Below are positions 8,107 through 21,316 of a DNA stretch of 64,000 nt, one piece after another. The translations under genes and the position numbers were made by a program. This DNA is from Paenibacillus sp. MMS18-CY102. GTDB lineage: Bacteria; Bacillota; Bacilli; Paenibacillales; Paenibacillaceae. The number at the start of each line of letters is the position of its first letter. Positions within the stretch are counted from its first letter, which is position 1. The stretch spans positions 1 through 64,000 of the forward strand of contig NZ_WSTC01000026.1 in NCBI RefSeq assembly GCF_009789195.1, in the 5' to 3' direction. Under the pieces are notes generated by a model, which did no database searches, was not told where the DNA came from, and saw only the letters and a list, made by a program, of their open reading frames with translations.

Positions 8107-9189
8107 TTATATGCCTGCCAACACTTGATACCAGACGCCCTTCTTGGAGTAAAGCGTCTCGCGGACATGCTTCCATCCGCCCAAATATTGAATATCAAAC
8201 AATTGGGACGGTTGGATGAAATCCGCTTTCGTCTCTTCCGCAATCTTTTTATTAACAGGACGGAAACCATACTCCGCCAACGTACGCTGCGCATCTTCCG
8301 ATACGAGATAGTCGACGAATGCTTGCGCCACTTCCTTCACGCCATGCTTTTCCGCATTCTGGTCAACCACCGCGACAGGATTCTCGATCAGAATTGTGCT
8401 ATCAGGCACGATAATCGTGTAGGGCACCCCTTGCTTAATCCGTGCACGAAGCTCATTCTCATAAGTCACGATAACATCACCGACGCCATATTCGAACGCT
8501 GCCATCGATGCACGGCCGCTTTTGTCCAACGATTCAATATTGGCATGAATATCCTTCAAAAACTGCTTCGCATACTCAGGGTCCTTCGCGCCTGTCTCTT
8601 GTTCCGACTTCTTCAAGCCGGCACCGTAGATAGCGTTTATATCCCATTGTGCGCCGCCGGATGTCTTGGGATTCGGGTAAAGTACTTTCACGCCTTTACG
8701 GGCCAAATCCTCCCAGCCATGAATCCCTTTCGGGTTTCCATCCCGTGTGCCTAGCACGACGAGCGAATCCGTCATCATGCCCTTCGTTTCGGTCTTCGAC
8801 CAATCATAAGTGATGAGGCCGGCTTTCTGGATCTTCTCGATATCAGTCTGCATGGCGAGTGCAGCTACATCAGCTTCAAAACCGCCGACGATTGCACGCG
8901 CTTGCGTGCCCGACGCCTCATAAGACTCTTGGAACACAACCTTCTGTCCTGTCTTCTCCAGCCATTGCTTCTGGAACGCTGGCAATAATTCGCCGAATGC
9001 ATCTTTTACAACGGAATATGCACCAATGACTAGCGTGACTTCCCCATTGTTTGCCTTAACTGGCTGCGTTTCGTTCTGGCTCTGTGCAGCATCGCCGCAG
9101 GCGGACAGCATCAGGAGCAAAGCTCCAGTCAACAGGAACGCCGCGCGCGCCCGATGCCGGGTAGCTCGCGTTACTATCCATTTCAGCAT
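8107..9189 (-). CDS. sbp: Sulfate ABC transporter substrate-binding lipoprotein
   Basis: A 360-residue periplasmic-type binding protein. The lipoprotein signal ends in LLLMLSACGDAAQ (lipobox LSAC), so it is anchored on the outer face of the membrane. The mature part carries Sbp/CysP hallmarks: VTLVIGAYSVVKDAFGELLP, QESYEASGTQARAIVGGFEA and YPNPKTSGGAQWDINAIYGA. It binds sulfate, perhaps thiosulfate, and hands it to the CysT/CysW/CysA importer encoded directly upstream. Last gene of the operon. Confidence 0.93.
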   Translation of the reverse strand: MLKWIVTRATRHRARAAFLLTGALLLMLSACGDAAQSQNETQPVKANNGEVTLVIGAYSVVKDAFGELLPAFQKQWLEKTGQKVVFQESYEASGTQARAIVGGFEADVAALAMQTDIEKIQKAGLITYDWSKTETKGMMTDSLVVLGTRDGNPKGIHGWEDLARKGVKVLYPNPKTSGGAQWDINAIYGAGLKKSEQETGAKDPEYAKQFLKDIHANIESLDKSGRASMAAFEYGVGDVIVTYENELRARIKQGVPYTIIVPDSTILIENPVAVVDQNAEKHGVKEVAQAFVDYLVSEDAQRTLAEYGFRPVNKKIAEETKADFIQPSQLFDIQYLGGWKHVRETLYSKKGVWYQVLAGI

Positions 9190-9219
9190 GATATTTGCAC
9201 CTGACCGTTTTCGAGTAAT

Positions 9220-10284
9220 TTAAATATGAATCGGCATTGGATCTTCTTTCAGCTTGTTTTCCATAATCCAGCTATCGGAATCGTTGAACATATAAGCACG
9301 ATGTACGAGTACGTTTACTTCTTCGCCCGGATGCAACGCATCCTTCTCAAGTGAACGGTAGGTGATTAGCTTAGCTGCGCCAACCTCAATCTCAACCATC
9401 CATTCGCTGCCGCGGAAATGCAAATGTTTCACGCGGCCATTCATCGCTGCGGAAGCAAGGCGAATCTCGCCCGGCTTGCCGATCTCGATATATTCCGGAC
9501 GGATCAGCGCTTTCGTGCCTGCCCAGCCGTTCGCATTCTCAAAGCCGCGAATCTCACCGATGTTCTCAATAATCGTCGATTCCCCGATGAAGCCTGCGAC
9601 GAATGGTGTTTCCGGGCTTTTATAAATATCCCACGGCGACCCTTTTTGCTCGAGCTGCCCTTTATTAATGATCATAATTTCGTCCGCAACCTCGATCGCT
9701 TCCTCTTGGTCATGCGTAACGAAGATCGAAGTAATGCCTACGCGCTCGATCAGCTCCTTAAGCCATGTCCGAAGCTCGCCACGAATCTTGGCATCAATCG
9801 CCGCGAACGGCTCATCGAGCAGCAACAGCTGCGGCTCTGGCGCAAGCGCACGAGCGAACGCTACACGCTGGCGTTGGCCGCCCGACAACTGATGCGGATA
9901 ACGATGCTCGAACCCTTTTAGCCCAGTCAGCTCTACAAGCTCCATTACCCGATTGCGAATTTGGTCCTTCGATTGCTTCTTAATTTTCAAGCCAAAAGCG
10001 ATGTTGTCGAATACCGTCATATGTTTGAACAACGCGTAGTTTTGGAATACAAACCCGATTCCCCGCTCTTGCGGCGGCAAATCATTTACGCGCTTGCCAA
10101 GAAACTCAATATCGCCGGAAGTTGGCGTCTCAAGACCAGCTAGCATCCGAAGAATGGACGTTTTGCCGCCGCCGCTCGGTCCGAGCAAGCCGATGAGATG
10201 CCCTTTTTCAATCGTAAAGCTGACATCACGAACCGCATGAAAATCGCCGAACTGCTTATTTAAATTCCGAACCTCAATATGCAT
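9220..10284 (-). CDS. cysA: Sulfate ABC transporter ATP-binding protein
   Basis: A 354-residue ATPase that powers sulfate import. Walker A is GLLGPSGGGKTSILRM. The Q-loop is FVFQNYALFKHMTVFDNIAF, the ABC signature LSGGQRQRVAFARAL, Walker B LLLLDEPFAAID, and the H-loop VTHDQEEAIEVAD. A C-terminal TOBE-like regulatory region of about 110 residues follows, as in CysA. It sits between cysW and sbp with short gaps. Confidence 0.93.
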   Translation of the reverse strand: MHIEVRNLNKQFGDFHAVRDVSFTIEKGHLIGLLGPSGGGKTSILRMLAGLETPTSGDIEFLGKRVNDLPPQERGIGFVFQNYALFKHMTVFDNIAFGLKIKKQSKDQIRNRVMELVELTGLKGFEHRYPHQLSGGQRQRVAFARALAPEPQLLLLDEPFAAIDAKIRGELRTWLKELIERVGITSIFVTHDQEEAIEVADEIMIINKGQLEQKGSPWDIYKSPETPFVAGFIGESTIIENIGEIRGFENANGWAGTKALIRPEYIEIGKPGEIRLASAAMNGRVKHLHFRGSEWMVEIEVGAAKLITYRSLEKDALHPGEEVNVLVHRAYMFNDSDSWIMENKLKEDPMPIHI

Positions 10285-10287
10285 GGC

Positions 10288-11085
10288 CTAATGCACTTCC
10301 TTTCGTTTCTTCGCCCATTCCATGAGCAGAAGCAATCCGACGGATACGGCCGCCAATACGAGCGCAACACCGTTCGCCGCAGTTACGTTAAAGTTCTCGA
10401 CATCTTGATAAACGAGCGTAGTTGCCGTCTGGGTTTTATTAATAATGTTGCCCGATACAACAAGTACTGCGCCGAATTCGCCTAGACATCGCGCAACCGT
10501 CAGAACTACGCCATAGATGACGCCCCAACGAATTGCCGGCCAGGTTACTTTCCAAAACGTATACCACGCAAAAGCGCCAAGCGTTGAAGCGGCCTCCTCT
10601 TGGGAGGTGCCAATTTCCTGCAGGACCGGCATGATCTCGCGAACCATCATCGGGAAAGTGACGAACAGCGTCGCGATAACCATTCCTGGGAAAGCATAAA
10701 CGATTTTGACTCCGGCATCATCCAGCAAGGAACCGAGTACCGTGTTGGGCCCGAGCAGCAGGACGATCATGAGCCCGCCAATAATCGGCGAGACAGCGAA
10801 TGGCAAATCGAGAAGGCTGTTGAGCAGCTGCTTCAGCTTATTGGGGATCCATCCCGCTCGGACGAGGTATAGCGACAGCATAACGCCGAACATCGTATTA
10901 ATGACCGTCACGACGACGGTAATAAGTCCCGTCATTAGAAGCGCATGCGCCGCTTCTGGGCGGGTTATCGCATGAGAGAATCCTTGCCAGCCGTCACTCC
11001 AAGCACCTGTGAAGATGCGAGCCAACGGAATGATAATAAGTATTGTAAAAATAATATAAGTGAGTGGAATCCATAGTTTTTTCAT
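10288..11085 (-). CDS. cysW: Sulfate ABC transporter permease
   Basis: A 265-residue inner-membrane permease with about six transmembrane segments. The EAA loop reads EEAASTLGAFAWYTFWKVTW, which contacts CysA. It pairs with CysT to form the sulfate channel. The start ATG at 11085 shares its A with the cysT stop (TAATG) and follows GAGGAGGAACGGC, so the 13 codons further upstream in frame are not used. Four nucleotides separate it from cysA. Confidence 0.92.
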   Translation of the reverse strand: MKKLWIPLTYIIFTILIIIPLARIFTGAWSDGWQGFSHAITRPEAAHALLMTGLITVVVTVINTMFGVMLSLYLVRAGWIPNKLKQLLNSLLDLPFAVSPIIGGLMIVLLLGPNTVLGSLLDDAGVKIVYAFPGMVIATLFVTFPMMVREIMPVLQEIGTSQEEAASTLGAFAWYTFWKVTWPAIRWGVIYGVVLTVARCLGEFGAVLVVSGNIINKTQTATTLVYQDVENFNVTAANGVALVLAAVSVGLLLLMEWAKKRKEVH

Positions 11086-11897
11086 TAGCCGTTCCTCCTC
11101 GCCTGGACTTTGCTTACAATCCATAGGATGACGAAGGAGAAGGTTAATAAAATAATCGACACCGCTGCCGCACCTTGCGGGTTATCGCTTTCAATCTCGC
11201 CATAGATGTAGACCGACGCGATCAAAGTTTTTCCTGGAATGTTGCCGGCTACTAGAACGACGGCTCCGAATTCAGCAAGCGCTCGCGAGAATGCAAGCAT
11301 GCCGCCGCTGAGGACACCTGGCAGCATCGATGGGAAAATGATTTGGAAGAACGTCTTCGCTTTAGTAGCGCCTAACGTGTAGGCAGCCTCTTCCTCAGAT
11401 TTATCCATCTCTTCGAGCAGCGGCTGAATCGCACGAATGACGAATGGGAACGTAACGAACACCATTGCGACCACGATTGCCGGCTCGTGAAACACGATCT
11501 CAAACCCGAACCAATTCGCAATGCTGCCCACCGTGCTGTTGGGTCCAAGCAGCAGCAAAATCATAAGCCCGCCTACTGCTGTCGGCAATGCAAACGGCAA
11601 ATCGACGAGGCTGTTCAGCAGCCTTCTGCCCGGGAATTTGTACTTATTCAACGTCCAACTGATCATCGTGCCGACTACGACATTGATAAGGGCTGCAATG
11701 AGTGCGAGCTTGACAGTTAGCAATACTGCTTTCCACGCCAACGGATCAGAAATGCTCTCATAGAATGGCTTCCAGCCTAGCGAGAATGATTGCGAGTAAA
11801 TGCCGATAATGGGGACGATGATCAATACGACAAAATACAGCATAATCGTGCTTCGGAAACCAAAGCTCCACCATCGGTTGCGGAACATAAAATTCAT
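11085..11897 (-). CDS. cysT: Sulfate ABC transporter permease
   Basis: A 270-residue permease, first gene of the sulfate operon. About six membrane segments are visible, and the EAA loop is EEEAAYTLGATKAKTFFQII. LVDLPFALPTAVGGLMILLL is typical of CysT (CysU). I chose the ATG at 11897 because TGGAGGT lies 12 nt upstream; the frame continues 18 codons further without a ribosome-binding site. It is coupled to cysW by a 1-nt overlap. Confidence 0.92.
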   Translation of the reverse strand: MNFMFRNRWWSFGFRSTIMLYFVVLIIVPIIGIYSQSFSLGWKPFYESISDPLAWKAVLLTVKLALIAALINVVVGTMISWTLNKYKFPGRRLLNSLVDLPFALPTAVGGLMILLLLGPNSTVGSIANWFGFEIVFHEPAIVVAMVFVTFPFVIRAIQPLLEEMDKSEEEAAYTLGATKAKTFFQIIFPSMLPGVLSGGMLAFSRALAEFGAVVLVAGNIPGKTLIASVYIYGEIESDNPQGAAAVSIILLTFSFVILWIVSKVQARRNG

Positions 11898-11992
11898 CTG
11901 TGTAATAGACCTCCAGACCATCGGCTCGAGCCGCAGGGCAATGAAAAGCAAATGAAGTACAGCTAATTCCTATTAAAGTACTTGGTATTCTT

Positions 11993-12022
11993 AATGTAGC
12001 AGAAGCATGGTCGCTCCGTCAA
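11993..12022 (-). promoter_or_regulatory. Promoter of the sulfate transport operon
   Basis: On the minus strand: TTGACG, 18-bp spacer, TACATT, about 95 bp before cysT. Just downstream of the -10 lies an imperfect palindrome-like stretch with AATACC and GGAATT. It could be a binding site for a CymR- or CysL-type sulfur regulator, but the match is too weak to name one. I see no SAM riboswitch here. Confidence 0.5.
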
Positions 12023-12083
12023 TCCATTTATTACGAAAATCAATGCTATCGATAAGATTTGGGTATATTCCAACTATTATAAC

Positions 12084-12134
12084 AAAAATAAAGGCTGTTC
12101 CAGCATCCGCATCACATGCGTTCTGGAACAGCCT
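12084..12134 (-). terminator. Rho-independent terminator after yvyE
   Basis: AGGCTGTTCCAG pairs with CTGGAACAGCCT and is followed on the minus strand by TTTATTTTTGTT. It isolates the pgi-yvyE pair from the sulfate operon. Confidence 0.85.
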
Positions 12135-12179
12135 GCCCATATTTTCTTATGATTATTGCCTATTGCTGGCGGAATATCA

Positions 12180-12812
12180 TTATTCGCCTTCTACGCGATA
12201 AACCGCTTCGCCCTTCTCGATGACCGCTTGGCCTTGTGTCAAATCCGTCATCCAGGCGATGAAAGCATCGCCCTCTGCCTCCAGCGGCAAGCAAGTGACC
12301 GTTACCCGATCGGTAAACGACGTATCCTCAACCCGATATTGCCGGGCATGCAGCTCGTTTTCAAGCTTGCCATACCACGTATAATCGACATCAACGAACA
12401 CTTCCCGATGCAGAACGTTAACGATTGCTTCGCCTGCTTCCGTTGCAGCGACAGCTCCATCCGTGTAAGCGCGGATAAGCCCGCCAGCGCCTAGCATAAT
12501 GCCGCCGAAGTAACGCGTCACAACAATTGCAACGTTTTTGAGCCCTTGGTTTTTGATTACCTCAAGTATGGGCTTGCCGGCAGTTCCGCTCGGCTCCCCA
12601 TCATCGGACGCCTTCTGAATCTCGTCGCGCTCGCCGATCACATAAGCTGAGCAGTTATGCGTCGCTTGGCGGTGCAGCTTCTTGATCCGTTCAATAAACG
12701 CGATCGCCTCCTCCTCGGAAGCGACCGGCGTTCCATATCCGATAAACCGCGATTTGCGAATGACGATTTCCTTGTCGCCCTCGCGGCGTAGCGTTTTATA
12801 TCGATGCTGCAT
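12180..12812 (-). CDS. yvyE: YigZ/IMPACT family protein
   Basis: A 210-residue cytosolic protein of the UPF0029/IMPACT family. The N-terminal IMPACT domain has KSRFIGYGTPVASEEEAIAF, ATHNCSAYVIG and the conserved SDDGEPSGTAGKPILEVI and VVTRYFGGIMLGAGGLIRAY blocks. A smaller C-terminal domain of about 70 residues follows. The function in bacteria is poorly defined (the eukaryotic relative regulates GCN2). The start codon shares its A with the pgi stop (TAATG), so it is translationally coupled to glucose-6-phosphate isomerase. Confidence 0.9.
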   Translation of the reverse strand: MQHRYKTLRREGDKEIVIRKSRFIGYGTPVASEEEAIAFIERIKKLHRQATHNCSAYVIGERDEIQKASDDGEPSGTAGKPILEVIKNQGLKNVAIVVTRYFGGIMLGAGGLIRAYTDGAVAATEAGEAIVNVLHREVFVDVDYTWYGKLENELHARQYRVEDTSFTDRVTVTCLPLEAEGDAFIAWMTDLTQGQAVIEKGEAVYRVEGE

Positions 12813-14161
12813 TACAGGCGCGCTTCAAGCTCCGCTTTTTCTTTCTCGTAGCCTGGTTTGCCCAGCAATGCGAACATGTTCTTCTTGTAAGCTTCTACGC
12901 CTGGCTGGTCGAATGGATTTACGCCCAGCAGGTAGCCGCTGATGCCGCAAGCTTTTTCGAAGAAGTAGACCAGGTAACCGAATGTGTATGGCGTCATGTC
13001 AGCGATGTTCACGATCAGGTTCGGCACTTGGCCGTCCGTATGCGCAAGCAGCGTGCCTTCGAACGCTTTTTTGTTCACGAAGTCCAATGTTTTGCCTGCA
13101 AGGAAGTTCAAGCCGTCTAGGTCATCAGCGTCTTGTTGGATCGTGATGTGCTCCGCTACTTCTTTCACTTGGATAACCGTCTCGAAAATGTTCCGGTTGC
13201 CCTCTTGAATAAATTGGCCCATGGAGTGCAGGTCCGTCGAGAAGTCAACGGATGCAGGGTAAATGCCTTTATAGTCTTTGCCTTCGCTCTCGCCGAACAG
13301 CTGCTTCCACCATTCCGATACGAAGTGAAGCGACGGCTCGTAGTTTACGAGAATTTCCGTTACTTTGCCTTTGCGGTACAGCGCGTTGCGCACAGCTGCA
13401 TATTGGTAAGCTTCGTTCTCTGCAAGGTTCGGGTTGCTGTAAACTGCGGAAGCATCTGCTGCACCTTTCATCATTGAATCTACATCAATGCCCGCAACTG
13501 CGATTGGCAGCAAGCCTACAGCTGTCAGAACGGAATAGCGGCCGCCTACGTCGTCTGGAATAACGAACGTTTCGTAGCCCTCTTCTGTTGCGAGCTTTTT
13601 CAGAGCGCCCTTGGAGCTGTCCGTCGTTGCATAAATACGCTTGCGTGCTTCTGCTTTGCCGTATTTTTTCTCCAGTGCATCTTTGAAAATACGGAACGCG
13701 ATCGCCGGCTCCGTCGTCGTGCCGGACTTGGAAATAACATTGATCGACCAGTTGCGGCCTTCAAGCAATTGCAGCAGGTGCGTCACGTACGTCGAGCTAA
13801 TGTTGTTGCCCGCGAAGAAAATTTGCGGCGTCTTGCGCTGTGCATCAGGCTGTACATTGTAGAACGAGTTGGACAGCATCTCGATTGCAGCGCGAGCGCC
13901 GAGGTACGAGCCGCCGATGCCGATTACGATCAGCACTTCGGAGTCGGATTGCACTTTGGAAGCCGCTTGCTTGATGCGTGCAAACTCTTCTTTGTCATAC
14001 TCAGTCGGAAGGTTGATCCATCCCAAGTAATCGGAGCCGGCACCTGTGCCGTTATGAAGCTGGTCGTGTGCGGCTTGTACCTGGCTTGCGAAGTACTCCA
14101 CTTCATGCTGGCCAACGAATTGCAATGCTTTGCTGTAGTCAAACTGAACAGTTTTGCTCAT
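12812..14161 (-). CDS. pgi: Glucose-6-phosphate isomerase
   Basis: A 449-residue glycolytic enzyme interconverting glucose 6-phosphate and fructose 6-phosphate. The SIS-fold motifs are [18 protein letters not shown] and [20 protein letters not shown]. The catalytic Glu and His regions appear as [13 protein letters not shown] and [12 protein letters not shown]. The length matches the short Firmicute Pgi type. It is divergent from the beta-hydroxyacid dehydrogenase gene (65 bp apart) and coupled to yvyE. Confidence 0.96.
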   Translation of the reverse strand: MSKTVQFDYSKALQFVGQHEVEYFASQVQAAHDQLHNGTGAGSDYLGWINLPTEYDKEEFARIKQAASKVQSDSEVLIVIGIGGSYLGARAAIEMLSNSFYNVQPDAQRKTPQIFFAGNNISSTYVTHLLQLLEGRNWSINVISKSGTTTEPAIAFRIFKDALEKKYGKAEARKRIYATTDSSKGALKKLATEEGYETFVIPDDVGGRYSVLTAVGLLPIAVAGIDVDSMMKGAADASAVYSNPNLAENEAYQYAAVRNALYRKGKVTEILVNYEPSLHFVSEWWKQLFGESEGKDYKGIYPASVDFSTDLHSMGQFIQEGNRNIFETVIQVKEVAEHITIQQDADDLDGLNFLAGKTLDFVNKKAFEGTLLAHTDGQVPNLIVNIADMTPYTFGYLVYFFEKACGISGYLLGVNPFDQPGVEAYKKNMFALLGKPGYEKEKAELEARL

Positions 14162-14226
14162 TATAAAGCCTCCCTAATATATGTGATACAATAATGCAAA
14201 ATCCCAAATCGAAAGCAGGAATACAT

Positions 14227-15117
14227 ATGACGGCAAAAGTAGGCTTTATCGGCCTTGGAACGATGGGCTACGCAATGGCAGCGAATCTTCTCAACAAAGG
14301 CTTCGACGTTACTGTCTATAACCGAACGCCATCCAAGTCGGAAGAGCTTCGCGCTATCGGTGCCCAGGTTGCGGCTTCGCCAGCTGAAGCATCGCGTGGA
14401 CGTAAAGTCGTCATTACGATGGTCAGCAATGATGATTCTATTCGTGCCGTATATGATGGCGAGAATGGCGTATTCGCAGGCATTGGCGCTGGAACAATCA
14501 TTGTAGACAGCAGCACGATTTCGCCTGAGCTCGCGCGCCGTTTGGCTACAGATGCCAAAGCTCGCGGCGCGATCTTCTTGGATGCGCCAGTAACTGGCAG
14601 TAAGCCGGCAGCTGAAGCGGGCACTCTCGTCTTTATGGTCGGCGGCGATGCTAAAGCTGCTCAATCCATCGAACCTGTCCTTCTCGCCATGGGCCGCAAA
14701 GTTATTCCAATGGGCCCTAGCGGCAGTGGCGCTGTGGCCAAGCTGGCTCACAACACCATCGTCGGCATCAATACTGCTGCGCTTATGGAAGGCTTCGCTA
14801 TCGCTGCCAAAGGCGGCATCAATGGTGAGTCATTCCTTGAGCTTGTCCAATCCGGCGGCGCAGCTAGCAAAGCAGCAGAGTTGAAAGGCAATAAGCTGCT
14901 AGGGCAAGACTATAGCGTCCAATTTGCCCTAGCTTTGATGCTTAAGGACCTGCGCCTGTCCTCGGTTTTATCCGACCAGCTCGGTGTTCCGACCCCGTTG
15001 CTGGAAGCTTCCAAAAGCCTTTATCAAGCTGGCGATGCTTCTGGGCTCGGCGATCTTGACCTATCTGCTGTTGCAAAAGTATACGAGCAGTGGATCGGGC
15101 GAACGCTTAACGGCTAG
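14227..15117 (+). CDS. NAD(P)-dependent beta-hydroxyacid dehydrogenase (3-hydroxyisobutyrate dehydrogenase family)
   Basis: A 296-residue cytosolic dehydrogenase. The N-terminal Rossmann motif is GFIGLGTMGYAMAANLLNKG. The family signature DAPVTGSKPAAEAGTLVFMV and the catalytic Lys in KLAHNTIVGIN are present. Substrates in this family include 3-hydroxyisobutyrate, tartronate semialdehyde and gamma-hydroxybutyrate; the exact one is not predictable. ATG at 14227 is chosen because AGCAGGA precedes it; 11 in-frame codons upstream lack support. It is divergent from pgi. Confidence 0.9.
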   Translation: MTAKVGFIGLGTMGYAMAANLLNKGFDVTVYNRTPSKSEELRAIGAQVAASPAEASRGRKVVITMVSNDDSIRAVYDGENGVFAGIGAGTIIVDSSTISPELARRLATDAKARGAIFLDAPVTGSKPAAEAGTLVFMVGGDAKAAQSIEPVLLAMGRKVIPMGPSGSGAVAKLAHNTIVGINTAALMEGFAIAAKGGINGESFLELVQSGGAASKAAELKGNKLLGQDYSVQFALALMLKDLRLSSVLSDQLGVPTPLLEASKSLYQAGDASGLGDLDLSAVAKVYEQWIGRTLNG

Positions 15118-15144
15118 CCCGCACGCCCTTATTCAATTGCTGCA

Positions 15145-15174
15145 CAATAAGCTGCCCCTTCGGACAGCTTATTG
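15145..15174. terminator. Stem-loop between convergent genes
   Basis: CAATAAGCTG pairs with CAGCTTATTG around a 10-nt loop between the dehydrogenase and ppnP stop codons. The stem is perfect, but no strong T run follows on either strand, so termination is likely but not certain. Confidence 0.5.
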
Positions 15175-15190
15175 ATGCATGCAGATGTAA

Positions 15191-15508
15191 TTATTCTTTA
15201 ATGTACGAGCAGATGTAATCCGTTACTGCCGTCACTTGGAGCTTGAATTTTGCATTTGCTGGCACAACGAACTCGCCTTCTCCTTGAATATGTACCCATT
15301 CCGTCTCGCCTGGAAGCAGCACTTTCAAGTCGCCTGCTTGAATTTCCATAATTTCTTTCGTATCCGTACCGAACTCATAGTCGCCTGGCAGCATGATGCC
15401 AAGCGTTTTTGTCGTGCCGTCTTCGAATACAACAGCACGGCTCGTTACTTTACCGTCAAAATAAACGTTTGCTTTCTTTACAACCGATACGCCTTGAAAT
15501 TGGGACAT
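15191..15508 (-). CDS. ppnP: Pyrimidine/purine nucleoside phosphorylase (PpnP, DUF1255)
   Basis: A 105-residue cupin-fold protein. The sequence [40 protein letters not shown] and [19 protein letters not shown] matches the YaiE/PpnP family along its full length. E. coli PpnP phosphorolyses several nucleosides to free base plus ribose 1-phosphate. ATGAGGAG precedes the ATG. It stands alone between transketolase and a convergent gene. Confidence 0.92.
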   Translation of the reverse strand: MSQFQGVSVVKKANVYFDGKVTSRAVVFEDGTTKTLGIMLPGDYEFGTDTKEIMEIQAGDLKVLLPGETEWVHIQGEGEFVVPANAKFKLQVTAVTDYICSYIKE

Positions 15509-15630
15509 AATAGACAGCTCCTCATAAGTAAAATGAATAAAAAAGAATGCGGCTCTTCAGCCGTATAATCAGGCATAGCAAAGGCGCGGCGCAGGGAGCG
15601 CAGCGCCTTATGCTAAAGCCGTAAGACTTA

Positions 15631-17649
15631 TTATTTCAGCAGGGCTTTAACCTTACTGACAACATTTTCAACCGTGAAGCCATACTCCGCAATTACGCGG
15701 TCGCCAGGTGCAGATGCACCGAACGTGTTGATGCCAAGCACTGCGCCTTGATCACCGACGAAACGGTCCCAACCGAATGGATGAGCCATTTCAACTGCGA
15801 GGCGGGCTTTAACGTTAGGAAGCAATACGGAGTCTTTGTACTGTTGCGATTGCTTGTCGAACAGGTCCCAGCTCGGCATGCTGATAACGCGAACTTGAAT
15901 GCCTTCTGCCGCCAGCGCTTCTTGAGCTGCTACCGCCAGTTGAACTTCCGAACCGGTTGCAAGGATTTGTGCAACTGGTTGTCCGTTTGCTGCATCGGAT
16001 ACAACGTAAGCACCGCGTTTGATGCCTTCGCGAGCGTTGTTGACAGCGCCAGCGAGGATCGGCAAGTTCTGGCGAGTCAGAACGAGTGCTACTGGGTTCG
16101 ATTTGTTCTCGAGCGCATATGCCCAAGCAGCGGACGTTTCATTGCCGTCAGCCGGACGGATAACCGTCAGGTCCGGAATGATGCGCAGCGAAGCGAGTTG
16201 CTCGATTGGTTCATGCGTAGGGCCGTCTTCGCCTACTGCGATGGAGTCATGCGTCAGTACATACGTAACTGGCAACTTCATCAGTGCGGACAGGCGAACT
16301 GCTGGACGCAGGTAGTCGGTGAATACGAAGAACGTACCGCCGTATACTTTCAAGCCGTTGTGCAGCATGATACCGTTCATTGCTGCAGCCATAGCGAACT
16401 CACGAACGCCGAAGTAAATGTTGCGGCCGTCGTATTGTCCAGCTTTGTACATTGGCAGGCCTTTGAGATGCGTCATTGTCGAACCTTCGAGGTCAGCGGA
16501 ACCGCCCACGAGGTTTGGCACGTTTTTAGCCAAGCCGTTCAATGCATTGCCGGAAGCAACGCGTGTCGATACTGGCTTGTCTTCTGTCGTGTAAACAGGA
16601 AGGTCAGCGTCCCAGCCTTCAGGCAGGTTGCCGGAGCTTGCTGTTTCGAATTGGGCTGCAAGCTCAGGGAAAGCTTTTTTGTATTCAGCAAAGTTAGCTT
16701 CCCAAGCTGCATTCGCTTGTTCGCCAGCTTTCTTCAAGTCTGCGAAGTGAGCTGCAACTTCAGCTGGAACCGTGAACGGCTCATGCTCCCAGTTGTAGAA
16801 TTGTTTCGTCAGAACAGTCTCGTCAGTACCCAGTGGGGAACCGTGCGGGCCAGCATGTCCGCCTTTGCCGCCTTTGTTCGGGCTGCCGTAGCCGATTACT
16901 GTTTTTACTTCGATCAGCGTCGGTTTCGACAGGTCTGCTTTCGCTTCTGCGATCGCTTTGTTCAATGCCTCGAGATCATTGCCGTCCGTTACGTGAAGAA
17001 CTTGCCAGCCGTAGCCCTCGAAACGTTTTTGAACCGTCTCGGAGTAGGACAAGCTCAACTCACCGTCAAGCGTGATGTCGTTGGAATCGTACAGCACGAC
17101 GAGTTTGCCGAGTTGCAAGTGGCCTGCAAGGGAAGCTGCTTCATGGGAGATGCCTTCCATGAGGTCGCCGTCGCCGCAGATCGCGTACGTGTAGTGATCA
17201 ACTACTTTGAAACCTTCTTTATTGTACGTCGCGCCGAGCTGTGCTTCAGCCATCGCCATGCCCACAGACATAGCAATGCCCTGGCCGAGCGGTCCAGTCG
17301 TAGCATCTACGCCAGCCGTGTGGCCGAACTCTGGATGCCCTGGCGTCTTGGATCCCCATTGGCGGAACGATTTCAGATCATCGATCGTAAGGCCGTAGCC
17401 GGACAGGTGAAGAAGGCTGTAAAGCAGCATCGAACCGTGGCCTGCGGACAGGACAAAACGGTCCCGGTTGATCCAAGCCGGGTTGGACGGATTGTGAACC
17501 ATCGTTTTTGCAAACAATTGATAGCCCATTGGAGCGGCTCCCATCGGCATGCCTGGGTGGCCCGATTTCGCTTTCTCGATCGCATCAATTGCCAGCGTGC
17601 GAATCGTATCGATCGAAAGCTGTTCGATGGACTTTTGCGTAACTGTCAT
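15631..17649 (-). CDS. tkt: Transketolase
   Basis: A 672-residue thiamine-diphosphate enzyme of the pentose phosphate pathway. The N-terminal domain has [35 protein letters not shown] and the TPP motif [20 protein letters not shown]...NDITLDGEL. The middle domain carries [15 protein letters not shown] (catalytic Glu) and [20 protein letters not shown]. Start ATG at 17649 follows AGGAGG by 9 nt; eight further upstream codons are unsupported. It is divergent from the biotin operon. An extended -10 (TGGTACAAT) lies about 95-100 bp upstream on the minus strand. Confidence 0.96.
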   Translation of the reverse strand: MTVTQKSIEQLSIDTIRTLAIDAIEKAKSGHPGMPMGAAPMGYQLFAKTMVHNPSNPAWINRDRFVLSAGHGSMLLYSLLHLSGYGLTIDDLKSFRQWGSKTPGHPEFGHTAGVDATTGPLGQGIAMSVGMAMAEAQLGATYNKEGFKVVDHYTYAICGDGDLMEGISHEAASLAGHLQLGKLVVLYDSNDITLDGELSLSYSETVQKRFEGYGWQVLHVTDGNDLEALNKAIAEAKADLSKPTLIEVKTVIGYGSPNKGGKGGHAGPHGSPLGTDETVLTKQFYNWEHEPFTVPAEVAAHFADLKKAGEQANAAWEANFAEYKKAFPELAAQFETASSGNLPEGWDADLPVYTTEDKPVSTRVASGNALNGLAKNVPNLVGGSADLEGSTMTHLKGLPMYKAGQYDGRNIYFGVREFAMAAAMNGIMLHNGLKVYGGTFFVFTDYLRPAVRLSALMKLPVTYVLTHDSIAVGEDGPTHEPIEQLASLRIIPDLTVIRPADGNETSAAWAYALENKSNPVALVLTRQNLPILAGAVNNAREGIKRGAYVVSDAANGQPVAQILATGSEVQLAVAAQEALAAEGIQVRVISMPSWDLFDKQSQQYKDSVLLPNVKARLAVEMAHPFGWDRFVGDQGAVLGINTFGASAPGDRVIAEYGFTVENVVSKVKALLK

Positions 17650-17865
17650 TGCGTAATTCCTCCTAATTGCCAAATATAATGCCTGTTATCTCTCTATATC
17701 GGATAATGCGCGTTGCTATAGCGTGCGCAATGGCTTTGAAATATTGTACCACTCTCCAAGGGGCATTACCATAACTAAAGTGATTACGAAAACTGATATG
17801 AACTATAAAAAAAACTTTTACTTGCTGTTCCACACTCCACTTTACGATACCCACGTTCCGGCATC

Positions 17866-17894
17866 TTTACACAAATGCACTTGTTTGCTACAAT
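17866..17894 (+). promoter_or_regulatory. Promoter of the biotin operon
   Basis: TTTACA, a 17-bp spacer and TACAAT: a near-consensus sigma-A promoter. The transcription start would fall just before the BirA-like operator, as expected for repression. Confidence 0.75.
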
Positions 17895-17909
17895 GGCAAC
17901 GATTTTATA

Positions 17910-17942
17910 TGTTAACCACATAAGGCGATTAAACGGTTAACA
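17910..17942 (+). promoter_or_regulatory. BirA biotin operator
   Basis: A perfect inverted repeat TGTTAACC-(17 nt)-GGTTAACA between the promoter and bioA. This matches the known Firmicute BirA box (GTTAAC half-sites facing each other), so biotinyl-AMP-bound BirA probably represses the operon. The BirA gene itself is not in the window. Confidence 0.85.
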
Positions 17943-17967
17943 AATAACGAAGGAGATGATTGGAACT

Positions 17968-21308
<3,341 letters not shown>

Positions 21309-21316
<8 letters not shown>

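Noticed and set aside
11900-12080. SAM (S-box) or T-box riboswitch in front of the sulfate operon
   Set aside because: The leader is too short and lacks the conserved S-box core, T-box sequence and a terminator before cysT.
15559-15625. Terminator after transketolase
   Set aside because: A GC-rich inverted repeat is present but no T run follows on the minus strand, so I did not list it.
15748-17679. 643-codon plus-strand frame opposite transketolase
   Set aside because: Antisense shadow of tkt; no start signal and Cys/Arg-rich nonsense composition.
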